A stretch of DNA of 64,000 nt from Panacagrimonas perspica (GCF_004364935.1 NZ_SOBT01000011.1:1-64000), one strand, 5' to 3'; positions 7,074 to 17,727 are shown, counted from the stretch's first letter. Translations and numbers: made by a program. Notes: generated by a model not told the origin, from the sequence alone.

Positions 7074-9317
7074 GTGAGGCAGTCGATGGGCGACATGGTG
7101 GATGACCCGCAGACTTGGCGTGCAGCGCTGGCGTCGATGGACCTGCCCGCGTGCGCCAGCGATGGGGAAGGTCGCCTCGTGTTCTTCAACGCAGCAGCCG
7201 TCCGTTTGTGGGGATGCGCGCCGGCGAAGGATGCCCGCTGGTGTGATGGACTCAATATGTATCGGCGCGGACAACCGGTTGACGCCGCGACCTGCATTCT
7301 GGCCCAGTGCATTCGCGAAGGGCGGAACGTCGAAGAATCCGACATCGAGGTGGTCGCCGCCGATGGCACACGCAAGCGCGTGACCCTGCAGGCCGTTCCT
7401 GTCATGAGAAACGGAAGCGCCGTCGGAGCGTTTGCTTTTGCGTATGAGAGCGTATCGCGTCGGGATCTGGAGCTCGTCCGCGGACGCCTCACCGCGATTG
7501 TGCAGTCGTCCGACGATGCGATCGTCAGCACGGATCTCGACGGTGTGATCACCAGCTGGAACGCTGGCGCAAGCCGGCTTTACGGATATTCCGCCGAGGA
7601 AGTGATCGGCCAGCCGGTGTCCATTCTGATTCCTGAATGCCAGGGCGACGAAGAGCCGGAAGTGCTGGCTCGCGTGCGCCGGGGCGTCGTCGTTGATCAT
7701 TACGAGACCTACCGCCGGCGCAAGGACGGCAGCCAGGTCGCGGTGTCCTTGAGCGTCTCGCCGATGGTCGATGAAAGTGGCGTGATCGTCGGCGCGTCCA
7801 AGATCGCGCGCGATGTGTCGGAAAGCTACGCGGCGGATATGGTCCGCAGCCAGTTGGCGGCGATCGTCGAGTCCTCCAGCGACGCCATCGTGAGCAAGGA
7901 CCTCACGGGACGCATCGTGACCTGGAACCGCGGCGCGGAACGGGTTTTCGGGTATGCCGCCAGCGAGGTGATCGGCAAACCGATCACGATCCTGATTCCG
8001 TTCGAGCGGCTCGACGAAGAGCCCGAGGTGCTGCGACGGATCGCGCGCGGAGAATCGATCGAACACTTTGAGACGGTGCGGCGCCACAAGAACGGCAGCC
8101 TTCTCGACATTTCGCTGACCGTATCGCCCATTCGAGATCGCCAAGGCAAGATCGTCGGGGCGTCAAAGATTGCGCGCGACATCTCGGACCGGAAATACGT
8201 GGAGCGGCAACTGGCGCTCGCCGATCAGCGGAAGGACGAGTTCCTGGCCACTTTGAGCCATGAACTTCGGAACCCGCTGGCGCCGCTGCGCACCAGCATC
8301 GATTTTCTATCAGCCAATCCGGAAACGTCGTCCTCCAGCCAGCGATCGCTCGAAGTGATGAGACGGCAGGTTGATCACCTCGTGCACCTGGTCGACGACC
8401 TCCTGGAAATCTCGCGGATCTCGCGAGGGACCATCACACTCAAGACCGAGCTGCTGGCGCTCGGCACGATCCTTCAGGATGCAATCGACATCAGCCGTCC
8501 GCTGATCGACAGCCGTAACCATCATCTCGACGTGAGCATCCACGAGAAGGACTTGATGGTCAGCGGCGATCGCGTGCGTCTCGTACAAGTCTTCTCGAAC
8601 CTGCTGAACAACGCTGCCAAGTTTACCGAGCCCGGCGGGGCCATCTCGGTAAGCCTGCAGAGCGATTCCGAGAGCGCGTTGGTTCGAATTCAGGACACCG
8701 GCATTGGACTTCCGGCAGGCGAGCTCAGCAGCATCTTCGAGATGTTTACGCGTTTGAAGTCCGAATCAAGCGGTCTGGGCGTGGGGCTTTCGTTGGTCAA
8801 AAGCATCGTGGAGATGCACGGAGGAACGGTAGCGGTTCGCAGCGAGGGGGTTGGGCAAGGCTCGACGTTCACCGTCCGCCTTCCGGTCCAGGTGTCGCCC
8901 CTGGAGCATGTGCGCGCTGCCGGAGTCCCGGCCGTCGACCCGCCGCCGACCCGCCGGTTGCTGGTGGTCGACGACAATCGAGATGCCGCCGAAGCCTTGA
9001 GTGCGCTGCTCACCTTGCTGGGCCACGATGTGAGCGTGGCCTATGACGGGATGCAGGCCCTGGCGGCGTGCGAGCAGAGCGTTCCGGAAATCGCGCTGTT
9101 GGATATTGGCTTGCCGGGGATGAGCGGCTACGACTTGGCGCAGGCCATGCGCGACCGACCGTGGGGAGAAGGCATCACGCTCGTGGCGCTGACAGGCTGG
9201 GGTCAGGCAGGCGATCAACAGCGAGCGCAAGAAGCGGGCTTTGATCACCACTTGGTGAAGCCGGTCCATGTCCAGCGCTTGCTGCAACTTTTGCAGGAAC
9301 CTCGACGGATTCGTTGA
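7074..9317 (+). CDS. PAS-domain hybrid sensor histidine kinase with receiver domain
   Basis: This 747-residue soluble protein has no membrane segment. Three PAS domains come first (about residues 15-130, 145-265 and 270-390); the second and third are close repeats of each other, both with DDAIVS/SDAIVS and WNRGA-type motifs. A HisKA domain follows with the phosphorylated His in FLATLSHELRNPLAPL (about 390). The ATPase domain has NLLNNAAKF and DTGIGLP boxes. A C-terminal receiver domain (about 625-740) has DDN, LLDIGLPG and KPV. It is closest in layout to the kinase at 57589-59739, which shares the receiver and ALTGWGQ segment. The GTG start is preferred because GGGGGAGG lies 5 bp upstream. 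Signal and partner are unknown. Confidence 0.92.
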   Translation: MRQSMGDMVDDPQTWRAALASMDLPACASDGEGRLVFFNAAAVRLWGCAPAKDARWCDGLNMYRRGQPVDAATCILAQCIREGRNVEESDIEVVAADGTRKRVTLQAVPVMRNGSAVGAFAFAYESVSRRDLELVRGRLTAIVQSSDDAIVSTDLDGVITSWNAGASRLYGYSAEEVIGQPVSILIPECQGDEEPEVLARVRRGVVVDHYETYRRRKDGSQVAVSLSVSPMVDESGVIVGASKIARDVSESYAADMVRSQLAAIVESSSDAIVSKDLTGRIVTWNRGAERVFGYAASEVIGKPITILIPFERLDEEPEVLRRIARGESIEHFETVRRHKNGSLLDISLTVSPIRDRQGKIVGASKIARDISDRKYVERQLALADQRKDEFLATLSHELRNPLAPLRTSIDFLSANPETSSSSQRSLEVMRRQVDHLVHLVDDLLEISRISRGTITLKTELLALGTILQDAIDISRPLIDSRNHHLDVSIHEKDLMVSGDRVRLVQVFSNLLNNAAKFTEPGGAISVSLQSDSESALVRIQDTGIGLPAGELSSIFEMFTRLKSESSGLGVGLSLVKSIVEMHGGTVAVRSEGVGQGSTFTVRLPVQVSPLEHVRAAGVPAVDPPPTRRLLVVDDNRDAAEALSALLTLLGHDVSVAYDGMQALAACEQSVPEIALLDIGLPGMSGYDLAQAMRDRPWGEGITLVALTGWGQAGDQQRAQEAGFDHHLVKPVHVQRLLQLLQEPRRIR

Positions 9318-9423
9318 TGCGGCACGCAGAGTCATGCGCGAACCCGCAACGCCAAGAGTTCGGAACAACGCGCAGACCGCGCTCAGGCTCTCTCACCTGA
9401 GACGGCAGGCAATCCGCCGGTAA

Positions 9424-9462
9424 AACAGCGTACGGAGGGCGCCTCGCGGCGGCCCTCCGTAC
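9424..9462 (-). terminator. rho-independent terminator of the small heat-shock gene
   Basis: A perfect 11-bp inverted repeat, GTACGGAGGGC (9430-9440) with GCCCTCCGTAC (9452-9462), encloses an 11-base loop. Read on the minus strand the hairpin is followed by TGTTTTA. It sits 12 bp after the hsp20 stop and also separates that gene from the convergent kinase. Confidence 0.75.
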
Positions 9463-9473
9463 GTACGACGCTC

Positions 9474-9920
9474 TTACGCGGCCTTGGCGATCGGCGTCAC
9501 GTTCGAGCCGTTGACCGCGATGCGGCGCGGCTTGGCAGATTCAGGGATCCGCCGCACCAGCTCCACGCTCAACAGGCCGTTGCTCAGCACGGCGTTCTGC
9601 ACTTCGATGTAGTCGGCGAGACGGAAGCTCAGCTTGAACGCGCGCTGCGCAATCCCGCGGTGCAGATACTGTGTTTCGTTCTGGGCTTCGCGCCTGGCCG
9701 ATGCGATGGTCAGTACGTCCTTCTCGACAGAGATCTCCAGCTCCTGTTCGGTCATGCCGGCGGCGGCGATCTCGATGCGGTACTCGTCGTCGCCCTTCTT
9801 CACGACGTTGTACGGCGGGTAGGCGACGGCATCGGCGGACATGGCCGTTTCGAACAGATCGTTGAAACGGTCGAAGCCGATCGAGCTGCGGAAGAGCGGG
9901 GCGAGGGAAAACGTGTTCAT
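9474..9920 (-). CDS. small heat-shock protein, Hsp20/IbpA type
   Basis: This 148-residue ATP-independent holdase binds unfolding proteins in the cytoplasm. The alpha-crystallin domain spans about residues 32-130 and includes YRIEIAAAGM, VEKDVLTI and the C-terminal LLSVELVRRIPE; the PRRIAVNG tail provides the I-x-V type anchor. The N-terminus FRSSIGFDRFNDLF is typical of IbpA. A close paralogue, with almost the same C-terminus GSNVTPIAKAA, lies at 45227-45667. Both genes have the same heat-shock promoter and leader (see those entries). The ATG follows AGGAGG. It is monocistronic, ending in a strong hairpin. Confidence 0.95.
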   Translation of the reverse strand: MNTFSLAPLFRSSIGFDRFNDLFETAMSADAVAYPPYNVVKKGDDEYRIEIAAAGMTEQELEISVEKDVLTIASARREAQNETQYLHRGIAQRAFKLSFRLADYIEVQNAVLSNGLLSVELVRRIPESAKPRRIAVNGSNVTPIAKAA

Positions 9921-9985
9921 CGTGAAACCTCCTGATCGTCAGCGAAGTGAATGTCTGCCGGGACCCGAACCTCGGCGCCCCGACG
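9921..9985 (-). promoter_or_regulatory. ROSE-like RNA thermometer in the hsp20 5' UTR
   Basis: The leader between the sigma-32 promoter and the start codon is conserved at about 90 percent with the leader of the second hsp20 gene (45668-45730). Each has UUCGCUGA a few bases before the AGGAGG ribosome site. This matches the UYGCU signature that pairs with the Shine-Dalgarno sequence in ROSE thermometers of ibpA-type genes. A small CCGA/UCGG hairpin lies farther upstream. The thermometer role is inferred from sequence pattern and gene type. Confidence 0.7.
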
Positions 9986-9991
9986 CAACGA

Positions 9992-10019
9992 AACTAGGAG
10001 CTCCATCTGGATGTTCAAG
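9992..10019 (-). promoter_or_regulatory. sigma-32 heat-shock promoter of hsp20
   Basis: On the minus strand CTTGAA (10014-10019), a 13-bp spacer and CTCCTAGTT (9992-10000) match the sigma-32 pattern CTTGAA-N11-16-CCCCATNT, strongly at -35 and loosely at -10. The paralogous hsp20 gene has the same elements with the same spacing. Confidence 0.75.
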
Positions 10020-10235
10020 AGGGGAAGTTTCAAACAATAAATGTTGGCCTATCAGGCATTTCCATTTTTTGTCCGTTCCGCGGTTCCCGAAGAGAATGCG
10101 AAAGAAGCTGGAGGATGCCGCTGCCTGTCGCGCGGGTCTGCCTTCTGAAAACGTGAAGCGCGCACCGTCGATAGCGGCCGCAGGTGCAAGTGGTCGCAGG
10201 TCACCGGAGCGGCACGATTTCCCGGCGCCGCCGCG

Positions 10236-10814
10236 TCAGTTGAGGTTGGCCTTGGTGGCCTTGATGACGCTGGCAGCGGTGTCGCGGCCGACGTAGCGCG
10301 TGAACTCCTCATCGAAGCGCGTCGTCAGCCGCGCCATGGTTTCCGGCGACGCCTTGTCCTGCAGCTTGGGAAACCAGGTGTCTTCCTCCTCATACATGTG
10401 GTGCTGCACGGCGCCGCGGATGTGGCGCAGCTTGTCGAGGTAGTCCTGGCTCAGGGGATCGAGCTCTTCCAGTGCGGCTGTTTCTCCCTTTGCGGCGCTC
10501 TGCTCCTGGTACGCCAGTTCCGTTCGCGCCTTCTCGCCGTGCGAGGCCATGGCGGGATAAAGCGTGACCTCTTCGGCGATGGCATGGCCGGTGAGCAGGA
10601 TCGCGAGCCATTTTTGGGTGGCGCGCCGGTGCCGGTCGGTTTTGGCGTTCTCAACCGCGTCGAACGCGGCTTCGATCTGCTGATGATGGTCCAGTGCCAT
10701 CGCGAACCAGGACCCGGGCTCGGCAAGGCTCAGGGCGTGTTCGCGTGCCTTGGCGCGGGCACGGGGGCTTTCCGGCGGGGTGACGGCGGCGATAACTTTG
10801 TCGACGAAAGACAT
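10236..10814 (-). CDS. hemerythrin HHE cation-binding domain protein
   Basis: This 192-residue cytoplasmic protein has a hemerythrin-like four-helix bundle. Candidate metal ligands are visible: H in DHHQQIEAAF (about 43), H and E in GHAIAEEVTLYP (about 75-80), and H and E in VQHHMYEEEDTWFP (about 137-145). Proteins of this type bind a diiron centre and act in O2, NO or iron sensing or in stress protection. The start at 10814 was chosen for the ribosome site GAGGAAG upstream and because family homology begins there; the frame continues upstream without recognisable content. The neighbouring genes do not point to a pathway. Confidence 0.85.
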   Translation of the reverse strand: MSFVDKVIAAVTPPESPRARAKAREHALSLAEPGSWFAMALDHHQQIEAAFDAVENAKTDRHRRATQKWLAILLTGHAIAEEVTLYPAMASHGEKARTELAYQEQSAAKGETAALEELDPLSQDYLDKLRHIRGAVQHHMYEEEDTWFPKLQDKASPETMARLTTRFDEEFTRYVGRDTAASVIKATKANLN

Positions 10815-11289
10815 GTTGGCTTCCTCGGTAGGTGGCGGTGGGTGTGAACAGGCGCAAGTCCCGCGCCTGGGCATCCACCGGGTACACGGCCTGCCGTAGC
10901 CCGTGACGACATCATGATCGCCGCCCCTCCAACGCCCTCGTTTCGAGAACACCCCGTAAGCGGGTGAGCCCATGGTGTTGCCGCTCGTCTGGATTTGACC
11001 AATACACGGCGCGTCTGCTCGACAAGGTTCGATCAGCCCTGAATGCCGGGTTGCCCATTGCCGTCGGGATTCTCTTTCTGTCCGGTCAGGCGGTCGGCGA
11101 GCAGGCGGGTCCATTCCGGATGCGCAGCAACAGGCGCGCCGCAGCCGGCAATCGAGGAACACGATCAGCGCGGCCAAGTCCATCGGGAGAATCGCAAGGG
11201 GCTCCTGATGCTCGCGGCGGCAGGCGCGGCGGACAACCTTGGGCTTCCGAATGATCAGGCCTCGGCTTGATCCAAGCGAGCCGACCCCG
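10815..11289 (+). other. 475-bp intergenic stretch upstream of the HHE gene
   Basis: No gene is supported here. It must hold the promoter of the minus-strand HHE gene and the 3' end region of the alkaline phosphatase gene. A weak hairpin (CACCCCG/GCGGGTG, about 10951-10967) is present, without a clear T-run. Confidence 0.4.
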
Positions 11290-12849
11290 TCACTTCCAGC
11301 CGTACGCCGCGTACATCACGTGGAAGATCGTGTGCTGTTCCATGACGCCGCGGAACCATTCGCTTCCCGGTCCGCGTGCATAGATGGCAACGTCTTCGCC
11401 GCCATGCGTTTCACTGGGCAGGGAGACGGTCGACTCCTGCAGATAGTCCTCGTCCTCGGTGTCGACATCGCTCAGATTCGGGCGCAAGGCCGTGCCCTTG
11501 TAGGGCGCGCGGGCCTTGGGATCTTCCTTCTCGGAGTAGGTGCGCCGCTGCTGGCCGCCGGTCCAGCCGGGCCCGTTGGCGTACGACAGCGTGGTGTACG
11601 GGAGCCCCAGCGCGTCGAGGATCGGGACGCCGTTGATGGCGGCGAGACCCAGGATCGGATTGCCTCGCGAGGGATACCCGCCGATGCTCATCGTGTGGCT
11701 GTGATCCGCCGTGACGATGATCAGCGTGTCGTCACCGACCAGCGACTGCGCGCGCTTCACGGCATTCGAAAGCGCGATGGTCTCGGTGAGCGCGCGATAC
11801 GCGTTGCCGGCGTGATGGCCGTGATCGATCCGGCCGGCCTCCACCATCAGGTAGAAGCCCTTTTTATTTCTCTGCAGCAGCCGGATGGCTTTCTCCGTCA
11901 TCTCGCTCAGCGACGGCTCGCCTCCGGCATCGGACGCGCGCTCGACCTCGTAGCGCATGTGGGAGGGTTCGAACAGGCCGAGCACCGGCCCCGCCTTCGC
12001 GACATCGATGGCCTCGAACTGGGCACGGTTCCAGATGTAGCGCGCACTGGAAGAACGGGCCGTCCATTCGCGCGCCAGATCCCGTCCATCCTTGCGGACA
12101 CCGCTGCGCTCCGGGTATTCCGGATCCTTCTGCGATGCCGGTAGGAAATTCCTGCGGCCGCCGCCGAATACCACGTCGACACCGTCGCCAATCGAGAACT
12201 CGATCAACTGGCGCGCGATGTCCGGCACCGTCGCGCCGGCCGGAAGGTCGGCATCGGCTTCCCAATCGCGATCCGCGATGTGCGCGTAGTTCACGGCCGG
12301 CGTGGCATGCGTGACGCGGGCCGTGGTCACGATGCCGGTCGCCAGGCCCCTGGCCTCCGCGCGCTCGAGAATGGTCTTCGCACTGAGCGCCCGCGTCTTG
12401 TCCGCGCCCGCTTCGGTACGGCTGATCGCCGGATCGACCGAGATCGCCCCATCGTTGGCCTTGATCCCGCAGACCATCGCCGTCGCGGTCGGTGCGGAGT
12501 CGGATGTCTGCTGGTTGGCCGATGCGGTGACGGACAACGCCAGTTGCGGGAATTGTTCGAAGCTCAGCCGGTTGCTCTCGCCGTCGCGACCTTGCTGCTG
12601 ACCTTCCAGGATCCGGGCCGCGGTGACCGTCGAGATTCCCATGCCGTCGCCGATGAACAGGATGACGTTGCGCGCCGGTCGCGATTTCGCGACCTTGCCG
12701 CGATTCATCTCGACCGCGCGCGCGCCGGACGCAAACCATTCGGCGCCGGTCATGGCGGGACGCGCCGGGGCCGTGCTGCCGGCATCCAGGGCGCTGGCCG
12801 TGGTCGGGCTGGCCATCGCCAGGAGGCTCGTGATCAGCAGACGTTTCAT
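11290..12849 (-). CDS. periplasmic alkaline phosphatase (PhoA family)
   Basis: This 519-residue enzyme hydrolyses phosphate monoesters in the periplasm. It begins with a Sec signal peptide, MKRLLITSLLAMASPTTASA. Family motifs are in order: FIGDGMGISTVTAAR (first metal Asp), SDSAPTATAM (nucleophilic Ser), EAGRIDHGHHAGNA, VTADHSHT and THGGEDVAIYARGPG (metal His and Asp). The start at 12849 was picked because it begins the signal peptide; the open frame reaches 13020 but the extra segment has no signal-like or family content. The ribosome site is weak. It is a single gene, divergent from the lipoprotein pair at 13033; no Pho box was identified with confidence. Confidence 0.93.
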   Translation of the reverse strand: MKRLLITSLLAMASPTTASALDAGSTAPARPAMTGAEWFASGARAVEMNRGKVAKSRPARNVILFIGDGMGISTVTAARILEGQQQGRDGESNRLSFEQFPQLALSVTASANQQTSDSAPTATAMVCGIKANDGAISVDPAISRTEAGADKTRALSAKTILERAEARGLATGIVTTARVTHATPAVNYAHIADRDWEADADLPAGATVPDIARQLIEFSIGDGVDVVFGGGRRNFLPASQKDPEYPERSGVRKDGRDLAREWTARSSSARYIWNRAQFEAIDVAKAGPVLGLFEPSHMRYEVERASDAGGEPSLSEMTEKAIRLLQRNKKGFYLMVEAGRIDHGHHAGNAYRALTETIALSNAVKRAQSLVGDDTLIIVTADHSHTMSIGGYPSRGNPILGLAAINGVPILDALGLPYTTLSYANGPGWTGGQQRRTYSEKEDPKARAPYKGTALRPNLSDVDTEDEDYLQESTVSLPSETHGGEDVAIYARGPGSEWFRGVMEQHTIFHVMYAAYGWK

Positions 12850-13032
12850 CGGCTCATTTCCGGCGGAATGTTCAGCGCAGAGGGTGAGTTTGCTCTGTTG
12901 CAGGATGGCGGTGGTTCTTGGGGCGCCCGCGGAACGGAATGAATCGTGTCTGGTCCGAGCCGCACAACCCGGGGTCGTGCGCCTCTGGAATCGAAGGCGT
13001 ATCGTGTTCCGCGTATTCATGAAGGGGGCGCC

Positions 13033-13434
13033 ATGAAGGCGTTGATCTGTGCGTTGCTGGCGGTTGCGGCGGTGTCCGTCAGCGGATGCGCGAGCACCCG
13101 GGCAGAAGGACGCACCGCTTATGGCGTGCCGACCGTGTACGCCGGGACCCGTCTCAATATGGCGGCACTCAACGAGGACTACGGAAAGCTCGCGGTCTAC
13201 AGGAGCTATGGCGGTATCGAGCCGCCCGAGAATCCGATCATCGACGCGCCGATCAGCTTCGTCGTCGACACGGTCGTGCTGCCGATGGATGCCTGGTACT
13301 GGGCATCGGACAAGGTCGGCCTCGGTCGGCCGTCATTCGTGGACATGCTGGCGTTCGACTTGCGTGATCGAGCGAGGAGTCCGTCCAAGGCCGGGCCTTT
13401 GCGAGAGATCGCCCAGGAACGGGAGCGGCAGTGA
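13033..13434 (+). CDS. YceK/YidQ-type lipoprotein
   Basis: This 133-residue lipoprotein has a lipobox signal, MKALICALLAVAAVSVSGC, with lipidation expected at C19. The mature part has the YceK/YidQ (DUF1375) pattern: GVPTVYAGTRLNMAAL, then PIIDAPISFVVDTVVLPMDAWYW. The function of the family is unknown. The ATG at 13033 follows GGGGGC and begins the signal. Its stop overlaps the GTG of the next gene, which encodes a second member of the same family, so the two are translationally coupled tandem duplicates. Confidence 0.85.
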   Translation: MKALICALLAVAAVSVSGCASTRAEGRTAYGVPTVYAGTRLNMAALNEDYGKLAVYRSYGGIEPPENPIIDAPISFVVDTVVLPMDAWYWASDKVGLGRPSFVDMLAFDLRDRARSPSKAGPLREIAQERERQ

Positions 13435-13730
13435 CTCCCAGGTTCGCAGCCTCCCTTGCCGCGATGCTTTGTATCGGCCTTTCCGGCTGTGCCACCGTGC
13501 GGACGGCAGACAACGCGCACGTCGGCAGCCCGAAGATTTATGGCGGGACCCGCGTCAATGTCGCCGCGCTTTCGGACGACGAAACTTCGCTGAGCCGATA
13601 CCGGCAGTACGGCATCGAAGCGCCGGCGTATCCCGCTGCTGATCTGGCGGTCAGCTTCATCGGCGACACGCTGTTTCTGCCCTTCTCGGCGTGGTACGTG
13701 GTGACCGAACCCCTGGTCGGCAGGCGGTAG
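13431..13730 (+). CDS. second YceK/YidQ-type lipoprotein
   Basis: This 99-residue lipoprotein carries a lipobox signal ending in CIGLSGC (C20). Its mature part repeats the pattern of the gene before it: SPKIYGGTRVNVAAL, then DLAVSFIGDTLFLPFSAWY. The GTG start overlaps the upstream stop as GTGA. Length is normal for the family, whereas the first copy has a C-terminal extension of about 25 residues. The family's role is unknown; the pairing suggests an outer-membrane complex of two related subunits, which is inference. Confidence 0.83.
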   Translation: MTPRFAASLAAMLCIGLSGCATVRTADNAHVGSPKIYGGTRVNVAALSDDETSLSRYRQYGIEAPAYPAADLAVSFIGDTLFLPFSAWYVVTEPLVGRR

Positions 13731-13914
13731 GGATGGTTGCCGACCGGACCGACGGCCGCTGACGGAGGGGCGAGGCCCAGAAGGCCCGCGAGGCAGCCGT
13801 GCGGCCAAGAAAGGTCCGGGGTCGCCGTGCTGCGCGACTCTCAGGGGCGGAAACTCATTGGACAAACCATCTGTGCAATGGGACGGACGGGATGTCGCCC
13901 TGCACGGCGCTCAT

Positions 13915-14120
13915 GAAAAATGGCGGTGTGCACAGTCTCACGCGAACGAGGCTCAGCCGTTATCAGGGAAAATAACAGGGAAATTCGCTAAAAAACGCGA
14001 TCGACGGGCTCGCGAAGTCGCGTTCCCCGGGGCATTCAGAGGGTTCTACGCGGTTTTTCCCTAGCGAGGCGAACAGGGAAGTCGAAACCGGATAGCAGGG
14101 TACTGATCCGCGAGATCGTC
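13915..14120 (+). repeat. 205-bp dispersed repeat, copy A
   Basis: This segment is repeated in the same orientation at 51152-51356 with high identity. Shared landmarks are GGCGGTGTGCACAGTCTCAC at the left, two AACAGGGAAA-type motifs, TTCTACGCGGTTTTTCCCT in the middle and TCCGCGAGATCGTC at the right end. A frame runs through both copies but is interrupted differently and has no known domain, so it is treated as noncoding. It sits in a 700-bp gene-poor stretch (13731-14429) with no other recognised content. Confidence 0.85.
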
Positions 14121-14429
14121 TGTAGCGACAAAAGATACCCGAGGCGTCGCCGCCGATTTGAATTGGACCCGAGGCCGAACTGACGTCGTCTGCGAGGAGT
14201 TCGAGGTCCTTAAATCGGATAGCGCATGAAGGCTGCCCAACCGCGCCCTGTAGGGGGGCCCGGCTGACCTTCTCCCAGGTATCGTTAGGGCGGAATGAAC
14301 GAGAGCCCGTCAGAGGATCGGTACGTAATGCTGGTTTCGCCGGTCTCGTCGGTTTCCGTGAGGAGTTGTACTCAGTCCGGAGGAATGAGTCACTAGATAC
14401 CGACGCTTTCTGTTCGTGAGGCGGACGCA

Positions 14430-14687
14430 ATGGCTTGCTTTCAACCCGGGCACGGCGTCACCAAACTGGATTCCAATGTATGGCTGCCCTATTGCTGCTT
14501 GCGCACCAATACATCCGCCGGGGACTTCGCCACGTTGGCACACGAGATCGTCCACGCGACCGGTGACGCGAGGCACATCATTGGTGGCGCCCAGCGGACC
14601 AACCTCATGTCCGAAGTCACTGGACAACGAGCCGACATCTACAAGGCACACATCGATCGTCTGGCAAAAGCCTACTTCGCGAAATGA
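14430..14687 (+). pseudogene. short HExxH metallopeptidase-like fragment
   Basis: An 85-residue frame contains LAHEIVHATGDARH at about residues 36-49, a zinc-protease HExxH followed by G and a third H. This is like a metzincin or related active site, but the domain around it is far too short. It ends NLMSEVTGQRADIYKAHIDRLAKAYF, which resembles the C-terminal end of such domains. An in-frame stop lies 36 bp upstream of the ATG, so it looks like the 3' remnant of a larger gene next to the dispersed repeat. A small functional protein cannot be excluded. Confidence 0.45.
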
Positions 14688-15163
14688 AAGGCTTTAGGCC
14701 TTAGGGTATTTGCTATTCCGCCAAAATATTCTCGGCAAACTAAAATTCACCAGCCGCCGTTAGTTGCTCTTCATTGACGTTCGACCTGTCATGTCGGCTA
14801 TCCGCTTCTAGAAGAGCGGGCAGGCGGCGACAATCCCCCCGTATCGAGGTAGGGGTGGCGGTTCACAGCCCGAAGCGGGCATTCGATCTCGGAGGCTGTT
14901 TACTCCAGAGAAGACAGTCGAGGTTGCTCCTCGTTTCGCGAGGCCAGCCAGATAGGAATTGGCGCCCGCAAGGCCGCGGCCGATTCGCTCGATCCGGACC
15001 CGCGCACTAGATGCGCCTACGACAATAATCGCTGGATGCAGCGCTAGACGTCGCCGGCGGCAGTCGCACTTCACAAGGCGATTTCGGGCCCGGCCGGGCG
15101 ATCACGGACGCGTCGGGACATCGGGCGTATAGTCTCCGCTTTAGCGACGCAGGAAATGCTTCC
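14688..15163 (+). other. 475-bp intergenic stretch
   Basis: No gene or RNA was recognised. The right end carries the AGGAAA ribosome site of the MEDS-domain gene. AT-rich runs around 14700-14770 are the only compositional feature. Confidence 0.4.
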
Positions 15164-15782
15164 ATGCAGGCAAACAGCATACGCATTGCCGGCACCGCGC
15201 TCGGCGAGCACCGTCACATCTGCGCGCTCTTCAACAGCCGGGACGAGTCGTATCGCGTGCTGATGCCGTTCGTCAAGGACGGCTTCGAGTGCGGCGATCG
15301 GGCGTTTCACGTGGTCGATCCCGCGCTGCGCGACGACCACCTGCACCGCCTGGAAGACGCTGCCATCCCGACAGAGTCGTCGCAGCGCACGGGCCAGTTC
15401 CGCCTCGGCGACTGGAACGAGGTCTACTTCCCCGACGGCGGTTTCGATCAGGACCGGATGCTCGCAATGCTCGCCGCTGCGCTCAACAGCGCGTCGGAGC
15501 AACCGCTGCTGCGCCTGGTCTGCGACATGCGGTGGGCGCTGGAGGACCATCCCGGCACCGACGCGCTGCTCGAGTACGAAAGCCGCTTCAACACCGTGCT
15601 GCAGCCGGGCGGGGACGTGGTGGTGTGCTGCTACGACCTGGCGAAGTTCAAAGCCGGCGTAATCATGGACGTGCTGCGCACGCACCCGATGGTGATCCTG
15701 GGCGGCGTGCTTCAGGTCAATCCGTTCTTCGTGCCGCCGGAGGAGTTCCTGCGCGAACTGCGCGCGCAGCGGCAGCACGAAC

Positions 15783-15796
<14 letters not shown>
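15164..15796 (+). CDS. MEDS (DcmR-type sensory) domain protein
   Basis: This 210-residue cytoplasmic protein consists of a single MEDS domain, first described in the dichloromethane regulator DcmR and in methanogen proteins. Visible features are HICALFNSRDESYRVLMPFVKDGFECGDRAFHVVDP at the N-terminus (residues 15-50), LRLVCDMRWALEDHPG in the middle, and CCYDLAKFKAGVIMDVLRTHPMVILGGVLQVNPFF near the C-terminus. The domain is thought to sense small hydrocarbon-like ligands. Its stop overlaps the GTG of the sigma-54 activator by 14 bp, so it probably acts as the sensor partner of that activator. The ATG has AGGAA upstream. Confidence 0.87.
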
Positions 15797-17339
<1,543 letters not shown>

Positions 17340-17711
17340 GCCGCGCTTGGTTCCACGGGCAGCGCGACGAGGTTTCGCGAGGCCCGCGACATTTCGCAGC
17401 GGCCCGACAGCGCAAGCGTCTGAAACTTTTTGATTCGGCGCGAGACGGCCAATCGAACGATCTCAATCGGCTCGGCGTCTACCTCGGCGCGGCCGCGCAA
17501 TCCAACGTCGATGAAAGACCGGACCTTGCTCCGCCGCCCGGCGATCTGGAAACCGCGCGCCTCTATGGTCGGCGCATTGCCGAGATCACGCTGCGCCTGC
17601 GCGGCGCGTCTTCGCCGAATCTCATGGCGAACGGCAACGAGATATCGCCGGTTCGCGAGATCCCGTCGCTGGCCGAACGCACAAGTGCCTGATTGCATTC
17701 AAACGCTCGCA

Positions 17712-17727
17712 TGGCACGTCCGCTGCA
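17712..17727 (+). promoter_or_regulatory. sigma-54 promoter of the ABM-GlcG operon
   Basis: TGGCAC-GTCCG-CTGCA fits the sigma-54 consensus TGGCAC-N5-TTGCA with one mismatch and the exact GG-N10-GC spacing. It lies 80 bp upstream of the ABM-protein start and 370 bp after the sigma-54 activator gene. The remaining 17340-17711 stretch has no gene and should hold activator-binding sites; I could not identify a clear palindrome there. Confidence 0.8.

Noticed and set aside
10964-11254. Possible small gene between the HHE and phosphatase genes
   Set aside because: Basic, repetitive composition, no ribosome site and no conserved segment.
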